From JAEUJT01 sp044225205 (lineage in GTDB: Bacteria; Myxococcota; Myxococcia; Myxococcales; Myxococcaceae): DNA of 10,533 nucleotides. The stretch is taken from contig JBGAIY010000273.1 of assembly GCA_044225205.1 (NCBI GenBank), forward strand, positions 1-10,533, in the 5' to 3' direction. The first letter of the stretch is position 1. Each line of letters starts with the position of its first letter. The notes beneath the pieces are model-generated. The model had not been told where the DNA came from, ran no database searches, and was given only the letters and a program-made list of their open reading frames with translations. Position numbers and translations under genes: made by a program. Positions 6,267 through 10,533 of the stretch are shown here, in pieces.

Positions 6267-7916
6267 ATGGCGAACACGGTCACCCCCGCGAACCCACCTG
6301 CCGGCTCCCGAACCCTGTCGCGCGACGCGCTGGCCGAGGTCACGGCCAGCGAAGACGTCGCCGCGACCCCGGCCCCTGCCACGCCGGCCGCGCCCTCGGT
6401 GGTGGCCACCCCTCGAGACCACTTCGTGCACGGGGCGGCGTCGCCGCGCGGCGCGACCGCCGCGGCCGCCCGACGTGCGACGGGTGACCTCGTACACGCG
6501 TTCAAGCCGTTCAAAGCCACTGTGGCCGGGGTGTCGGGCCGCATCGTGCCGGTCGACATTTCGGCGCACGAAGTCGACCTGACGCTCGACGGTCAGTCGT
6601 TGAAGGTCTCGTCGCGGCTCACCTTCACCCAGCACGACGCCGGCATGCCGCTGTTCAACATGTTGCCTTCGGCCACCTCGGTCGAGGTCGACCGCAAACC
6701 CTTGCCGGCCGAGCGCTTCGTACGCATCAACATCGGGCCGGGCACGGTGACCGAGCCGACGGTGCTCGAGCAGCCGGCCTACGACCAATTGCCGTTGAGC
6801 GACAAGAATGGGTTTCAACCCGGGCGGGCATTGACCGAGCGGCTCGCCACGGGCCAACACGAGCTCCAGACGAGCTACGCGCTGTCGACCGAATCGCTCA
6901 AGGCCGACGACCGCGACGAGAGCCTCACCATCGGGCCCAAAGGGCTCGACTTCTTCTGGAGAATGGACGACCGCGACAAGGTGCTGCCGGGCAACCAGGT
7001 GCGCGACCCGACCTTCGCGGGGGCGTACCTGCCGAGCAACTACCAGTTCGACCGCATGCCGTTGACGTTGCGGCTGTCGCTGCCGGCCAAGCCCGAGCAA
7101 CGGGTGCTGACCAACGGTCAACTCGTTTCGAAAGTCGACGCAACGGGGCAGCACTTCGAAGTGAAATTTCCTCCGACGTTTACGGCGTCTGAATACTACT
7201 TTCACGTGGTACCCGCGGCCGCGGTGCACGAGAAGACCGGCACCTTCACGTCAATCGACGGTCGCACCATCACCGTCGACACCTACGTCAACCGCTCGGC
7301 GATGCCGACCAAGCGACAGAGCGAGCAATTTTTAGGTGAAGGGCAGCGCGTCATCATCGACACGCTCAAAGAAATGGAGCAGCTCTTCGGCCCCTACCCG
7401 CATGACACCTTCGTCGGTCACCTTTGGCCGCAGTCACTGCCGCAAGACGGGGGCCTGGGTATGGAATACGCGGGTGCCACCGAGTCGACGCTCGAGGTGC
7501 TGCGGCACGAGGTCATTCACAGCTATTTCGGTCGCGCGCTGGCCCCGGCCAACGGCGACGCCGGTTGGCTCGACGAGGCCGTGACGAACTGGCTCGAATA
7601 CCACCGGCCGACCCGAGACGACTACGCCCCCTGGGCGCACGACTTGGGCGCGAGCGGGCCGCTCGACCAAGCGACCAATGGCGCGGCGTACAACGCGGGT
7701 CAAAACCTCATCGAAGACCTCGACGTCGACCTGCGCGTCAAAGGAGAGCCGGGGCTGGGCGTGCTCAACGCCCTGCGCGCGGTGTACACGAAGTACCAGT
7801 CGACCCCCATCACCAACGAGGGCTTCGTCGAGACCGTGTTGGCTTCGGCGAAAACACCCGAACAAGCGGCCGCGGTGAAAGCGACGTTCGCCCGTTACGG
7901 GTTGCCGAAGCGCTAA
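6267..7916 (+). CDS. Gluzincin metallopeptidase, M1 aminopeptidase-like, without signal peptide
   Basis: 549 residues from ATG 6267. HEVIHSYFGRALAPANGDAG leads into WLDEAVTNWLEY (414-445), forming HExxH-x18-E: zinc ligands His414, His418 and Glu437, and general base Glu415. This is exactly the M1/gluzincin spacing. Just upstream, GGLGMEYAG (395-403) is a variant of the GxMEN exopeptidase motif, with Asn replaced by Tyr. Tyr475 in AAYNAGQNLIEDL sits where M1 enzymes have the catalytic Tyr of the 'Y.KG' block. Residues about 85-320 are beta-rich, like the M1 N-terminal domain. The first 75 residues are Ala/Pro/Thr-rich low complexity with no hydrophobic signal core. At 549 residues it lacks the large C-terminal helical domain of full M1 aminopeptidases. 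Aminopeptidase versus endopeptidase activity is open, because the altered GMEN motif binds the substrate N-terminus in classical enzymes. Its 3' end faces the RCC1 gene. Confidence 0.8.
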   Translation: MANTVTPANPPAGSRTLSRDALAEVTASEDVAATPAPATPAAPSVVATPRDHFVHGAASPRGATAAAARRATGDLVHAFKPFKATVAGVSGRIVPVDISAHEVDLTLDGQSLKVSSRLTFTQHDAGMPLFNMLPSATSVEVDRKPLPAERFVRINIGPGTVTEPTVLEQPAYDQLPLSDKNGFQPGRALTERLATGQHELQTSYALSTESLKADDRDESLTIGPKGLDFFWRMDDRDKVLPGNQVRDPTFAGAYLPSNYQFDRMPLTLRLSLPAKPEQRVLTNGQLVSKVDATGQHFEVKFPPTFTASEYYFHVVPAAAVHEKTGTFTSIDGRTITVDTYVNRSAMPTKRQSEQFLGEGQRVIIDTLKEMEQLFGPYPHDTFVGHLWPQSLPQDGGLGMEYAGATESTLEVLRHEVIHSYFGRALAPANGDAGWLDEAVTNWLEYHRPTRDDYAPWAHDLGASGPLDQATNGAAYNAGQNLIEDLDVDLRVKGEPGLGVLNALRAVYTKYQSTPITNEGFVETVLASAKTPEQAAAVKATFARYGLPKR

Positions 7917-7935
7917 AGCCAAGTTCAGCTGATTG

Positions 7936-7954
7936 GGCTTCGGCGGCCGAAGCC
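7936..7954. terminator. Perfect hairpin between convergent genes, possible bidirectional terminator
   Basis: GGCTTCGG-CGG-CCGAAGCC is an 8-bp perfect stem with a 3-base loop, lying in the 52-bp gap between the peptidase stop (7916) and the RCC1 gene stop (7969). Its position between two converging genes fits a shared terminator. There is no T-run on either side, so it would not be a classical Rho-independent terminator. It may act as a 3'-end stabiliser or work with Rho. Confidence 0.5.
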
Positions 7955-7968
7955 GGGGCAACGGCGGC

Positions 7969-9177
7969 TCACGGGCACGCGAGCGCGGTACCCGCCGGCA
8001 ATTTTCGCTCGGTCACGGTGCCGTCGCCGAGTTGACCCTTTTCATTGGCGCCCCAGCACCACAGCGAGCCATTCTTGCGAATGGCGCAGGTGTGTTTCGC
8101 GCCGGCCGTCAACAGCATGGCGTCGGGCAGCGCGTCGATGCGTTGGGGGCTCAGCACCGGGTCGGTGGTGCTGGCGTTGTTGCCGATTTCGCTGAACATG
8201 TTCGAGCCCCAACACGACACGGCGCCGGCGTTCTCGCGGCTGCAGGTGTGGCTGTGGGGTCCGATGAGCTCGTAGCCGTTGAGGGCGACCTGGGCCACGC
8301 CGGTCAGCGTGCCCGCGCGGGCCGGAGTCAGCCCCGCCGAGGTGGTGCCACGCCCGAGTTGACCCAAATTTCGCCCGAAGCACCAGACGCTCCCGTCTCG
8401 CTTGACGGCGCAGGTGTGGTGCAGCCCCGCGGAGACGTGCACGACGTCATTCAGCAGCGTCTTGGTCGGCACCCGTTTGGGCCCGGCCGTGGTGCCGTCG
8501 CCCAGCTGGCCGACGTTGTTTTCACCCCAGCACCACAGCTGCCCGGTGGGGTCGACCGCGCAGACGTGGGTGAGCCCGGCGCTCACTTCGGTGACGCTCG
8601 GCAGCGCGCTCACGTCGACGGCGGTACTCGAAAAGGGGTCGGTTGAACCGGTGCCCAGTTCGCCGAGCTCATTCGTGCCCCAGCACGCCAAGGCGCCCGA
8701 GCGTCGAACGATGCAGGTGGTTTCGCCTCCCGCGGTGACGACGGTCGCGTCAGACACGCCGAGGCTCTGCTTGGGGCGAATGCTGACATTCGCGTTGGTG
8801 CCGTCGCCCAGCTGCCCCGCCGAATTGAAACCCCAGCACCACACCGTGCCGCCATCGACCACCGCGCAGCTGTGCGAGTCTCCCGTGGCCACGGAAATGG
8901 CCTGGTCGACCTTCACTTGCTTCGGAGTCGCTTGGTAAGGCGTCGCGTCGACGTCTGCGCCGATGCCCAATTGGCCCGCGTTGTTGACGCCCCAGCACCA
9001 CACCGAGCCGTCTGACTTGCGCGCGCAGGTGTGTGACCAGCCGGCGCTCACTTCGGCGACGCACGGCGGGGCGCAACGCTCGCGGCTGCACCGGTCGAGT
9101 GCGTCGAAGTCGAAGCAGCCCGTGCAGGCCACCGCCACCAGAACGACCAACTGTTTGATTTTCTTGTCGTCTTGCAC
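7969..9177 (-). CDS. RCC1-repeat beta-propeller lipoprotein
   Basis: 402 residues from GTG 9177. The N-terminus MQDDKKIKQLVVLVAVACTGC is a short signal with a Lys-rich n-region, a hydrophobic core, and lipobox-like cysteines at 18 and 21. Other in-frame starts lie in sequence without signal character. After a Cys-rich stretch (C30, C35, C39) come seven RCC1-type repeats of about 50 residues, each with 'v.aG..HtCA...dGsvwCWG.N..GQLGdGt'. In every repeat two cysteines are separated by nine residues: 51/61, 104/114, 155/165, 206/216, 256/266, 312/322 and 364/374. Seven repeats are enough to close a seven-bladed propeller. The Cys pairs suggest one disulfide per blade outside the cytoplasm. Blade 6 is divergent: it has a longer loop, and SEIG replaces GQLG. 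Eukaryotic RCC1 is a GTPase exchange factor, but bacterial exported forms are probably binding scaffolds with unknown ligands. It converges on the peptidase gene and is divergent from the beta-helix gene by 27 bp. Confidence 0.88.
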   Translation of the reverse strand: MQDDKKIKQLVVLVAVACTGCFDFDALDRCSRERCAPPCVAEVSAGWSHTCARKSDGSVWCWGVNNAGQLGIGADVDATPYQATPKQVKVDQAISVATGDSHSCAVVDGGTVWCWGFNSAGQLGDGTNANVSIRPKQSLGVSDATVVTAGGETTCIVRRSGALACWGTNELGELGTGSTDPFSSTAVDVSALPSVTEVSAGLTHVCAVDPTGQLWCWGENNVGQLGDGTTAGPKRVPTKTLLNDVVHVSAGLHHTCAVKRDGSVWCFGRNLGQLGRGTTSAGLTPARAGTLTGVAQVALNGYELIGPHSHTCSRENAGAVSCWGSNMFSEIGNNASTTDPVLSPQRIDALPDAMLLTAGAKHTCAIRKNGSLWCWGANEKGQLGDGTVTERKLPAGTALACP

Positions 9178-9204
9178 GAGGCGGCCGAAGGGTGTCTTGA
9201 GGTC
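9178..9204. promoter_or_regulatory. Very short divergent start-to-start interval
   Basis: Only 27 bp separate the RCC1 start codon (GTG 9177, minus) from the beta-helix start codon (ATG 9205, plus). GAGG at 9199-9202 could be a Shine-Dalgarno site for the plus gene, but its 2-base spacing is short. No promoter hexamers fit inside the interval, so at least one promoter must lie within the opposite gene's coding sequence. The local AT-rich stretch at about 9150-9170 (TGTTTGATTTTCTTG), inside the RCC1 signal-peptide region, is the best place for the plus-gene promoter. Confidence 0.3.
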
Positions 9205-10518
9205 ATGAGCCAACCGCACTTCACGACGAAACTCACCATGCTGTTGGTGGTCGGGTTCACGCCGGTGGCCTTGGCGGCGAATTGGTTTGTTGGGCCGAAT
9301 GGTACACCACTGGGCAAGAGCGATGGGTCTGATTGGCAAAACGCGTTCAACGGGTTCGCCGACGTCGCGTGGTCGTCGCTCGCCTGTGGTGACACGGTGT
9401 GGGTGGCGGGCGGTCTGTATTCACAAGACCTCGCGCCGGCCAAGAAGTGCACCGAAGCCAACCCGTTGACGATTCGCCGAGCCGTCGCCAGCGCGCCCGA
9501 AGCAACCGCGGTGGCCGGGTGGTCGGCGTCGTTCGACAGCACGGTGCACCAGCAACGCGCGACCATTTCGCTCGACGGCGACGTCGACTGGGTCGTCATT
9601 TCGGGGCGCACTGGGGCGAACACCAATGGCTGGTGGGTCGACTTCAGCGGCGCGACGTCGGGCACCGGCATCGAGCTGGTCAACGGGGCGTCTGCCGACC
9701 ACAACACGTTCGAATACCTCGACTTGCAGGGCCCAGGCTACGTCACGTACACCGGCGACGGCCGCGGCATCGACGCGACTCCGTTCTCGACGGCCACCGG
9801 CAACATTTTTCGCCACCTCACCGTGTGGAACTGGGAGTCGGCCATTTACCTCGTCGGGGCTGACCAGACGGTGTTCGAATACCTCGACGTCTCGGGCGTC
9901 GCGGCGGTGAATTCGGCCACGTTTCACCCCAATGGCCTCTACACCTCGGGGGCCGACGGGCTCACCATTCGCTCCTCACGCTTTCATTCTGACGCCGCGG
10001 GCCGCGGCATCGGTGAGGGTATTTTCTGCGAGCAGTCGGGTGGGTGCGCAAACTGGCTGGTGTACGGCAATGTCTTTTCGGGCCTCACGTCGAAGGTCAT
10101 TCAAATCACCTCGAATGTGTCGAACGCGAAAATCTTCAACAACACGTTCTCGCACTGCACGTACACGCCCATCGAGGTGCGAGCCGACCAAGGCGGGGCG
10201 TGCGCCGGTGCCTCGCAAACCGCGAACAACCTCTTTCACGCCAGCAGTGCGCCCGACAGCTGCGGCACGGCCAGCACCAACCTGGCGACCTCGGCCGACG
10301 GCGTCTTCGTCGACCTCGCCCACGGCGACTGGCACCCGGTCGACACCGTCGCCGCGGGCTACCCCCGCAACGCCGGCACCGCGCTCGGCACACTGGCGAC
10401 ACACGACCCCGACGGGGTGGCTTACGGCAACGACGGCCAGTGGGACATTGGGGCCTTCGAATACGCGGCTCCTTCGCCGAGGCCCGCCGCACCGATGAAC
10501 CTTCGTGTCGTTCGATGA
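9205..10518 (+). CDS. Secreted right-handed beta-helix repeat protein (choice-of-anchor Q type ending)
   Basis: 437 residues from ATG 9205. MSQPHFTTKLTMLLVVGFTPVALA|AN is a good Sec signal peptide (Lys in the n-region, hydrophobic 11-23, AxA cleavage near residue 24). The mature protein has the short hydrophobic turns of parallel beta-helices (PbH1-like): NTFEYLDLQG, NIFRHLTVWNWESAIYLVG, TVFEYLDVSGV, GLTIRSSRFHSD, NWLVYGNVFSGL and NAKIFNNTFSHC, spaced roughly every 20-35 residues over about 120-345. Pairs of Cys (275/281, 333/353 region) may form disulfides. The end, with DLAHGDWHPVD followed by GQWDIGAFEYAAP (411-423), matches what I recall of the choice-of-anchor Q ending found on exported repeat proteins. 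Such folds include polysaccharide lyases and adhesins, but I see no catalytic signature. The last residues, PRPAAPMNLRVVR, resemble the start of a fibronectin type III domain that is not completed before the stop. Divergent from the RCC1 lipoprotein gene. Confidence 0.82.
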   Translation: MSQPHFTTKLTMLLVVGFTPVALAANWFVGPNGTPLGKSDGSDWQNAFNGFADVAWSSLACGDTVWVAGGLYSQDLAPAKKCTEANPLTIRRAVASAPEATAVAGWSASFDSTVHQQRATISLDGDVDWVVISGRTGANTNGWWVDFSGATSGTGIELVNGASADHNTFEYLDLQGPGYVTYTGDGRGIDATPFSTATGNIFRHLTVWNWESAIYLVGADQTVFEYLDVSGVAAVNSATFHPNGLYTSGADGLTIRSSRFHSDAAGRGIGEGIFCEQSGGCANWLVYGNVFSGLTSKVIQITSNVSNAKIFNNTFSHCTYTPIEVRADQGGACAGASQTANNLFHASSAPDSCGTASTNLATSADGVFVDLAHGDWHPVDTVAAGYPRNAGTALGTLATHDPDGVAYGNDGQWDIGAFEYAAPSPRPAAPMNLRVVR

Positions 10519-10533
10519 CGCTTTGGTGATACA

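Noticed and set aside
5715..7229. Long minus-strand open frame (504 codons) across the hydrolase and peptidase genes
   Set aside because: Its product is Arg/His/Gly-rich without domain signatures. It lies antisense to two genes with complete catalytic motifs. Long antisense frames are expected in high-GC DNA.
8040..9010. Repeated CCCCAGCACCACA-type sequences as a DNA repeat array or CRISPR
   Set aside because: They recur at the spacing of the protein blades and encode the conserved VWCWG strand of the RCC1 repeats. Spacing and sequence vary as expected for coding repeats.
1..10533. Search for tRNA, rRNA, riboswitch, insertion sequence or attachment-site signatures
   Set aside because: By eye I found no cloverleaf with a TTCGA-type arm in the gaps, no transposase-like protein, and no long terminal repeats. 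The gaps are all under 150 bp.

Overview
The window is high-GC bacterial DNA with a strong preference for G or C at third codon positions and genes packed on both strands. The gene content suggests Myxococcota or a related deltaproteobacterial group. It includes an RCC1-propeller lipoprotein, small lipoproteins with Asp-Ala-Gly / Asp-Gly-Gly tails, a secreted beta-helix protein, and uncoupled single-domain hydrolases. This placement is inferred from gene style; no marker gene is present. I see no rRNA, tRNA, CRISPR array, transposase, integrase or phage gene.

Layout. (1) 2-1048 (+): the 3' part of a GNAT-superfamily protein whose start lies outside the window. (2) 1181-2101 (+): a class 3 lipase preceded by an AT-rich leader. 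(3) 5345 down to 2107 (-): five closely spaced genes read in the order pirin, Cys-rich lipoprotein A, its tandem paralogue B, a SMI1/KNR4-type protein with an unassigned C-terminal domain, and an NmrA-like NAD(P)-binding protein. The gaps are 34, 18, -4 (ATGA overlap) and 29 bp, so this looks like one operon. It converges on the lipase with only 5 bp between stop codons. (4) 5427-7916 (+): an alpha/beta hydrolase divergent from pirin, then a gluzincin (M1-like) metallopeptidase without a signal peptide. (5) 9177 down to 7969 (-): a seven-repeat RCC1 lipoprotein converging on the peptidase across a perfect 8-bp hairpin. (6) 9205-10518 (+): a secreted right-handed beta-helix protein, divergent from the RCC1 gene with only 27 bp between start codons.

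How the parts may work together. The RCC1 lipoprotein and the beta-helix protein are both predicted to be exported, and they share a tiny divergent interval, so co-regulation is plausible. The minus-strand operon mixes cytosolic redox or stress-type proteins (pirin, NmrA-like) with two exported-looking Ig-like proteins, and I cannot assign it one pathway. I found no clearly new defence or mobile system. The least ordinary items are the tandem lipoprotein pair separated by an in-frame TGA, the SMI1 protein with an extra C-terminal domain, the signal-less gluzincin, and the one-Cys-pair-per-blade propeller.

Functional calls rest on motifs read by eye. No database or structure search was run.
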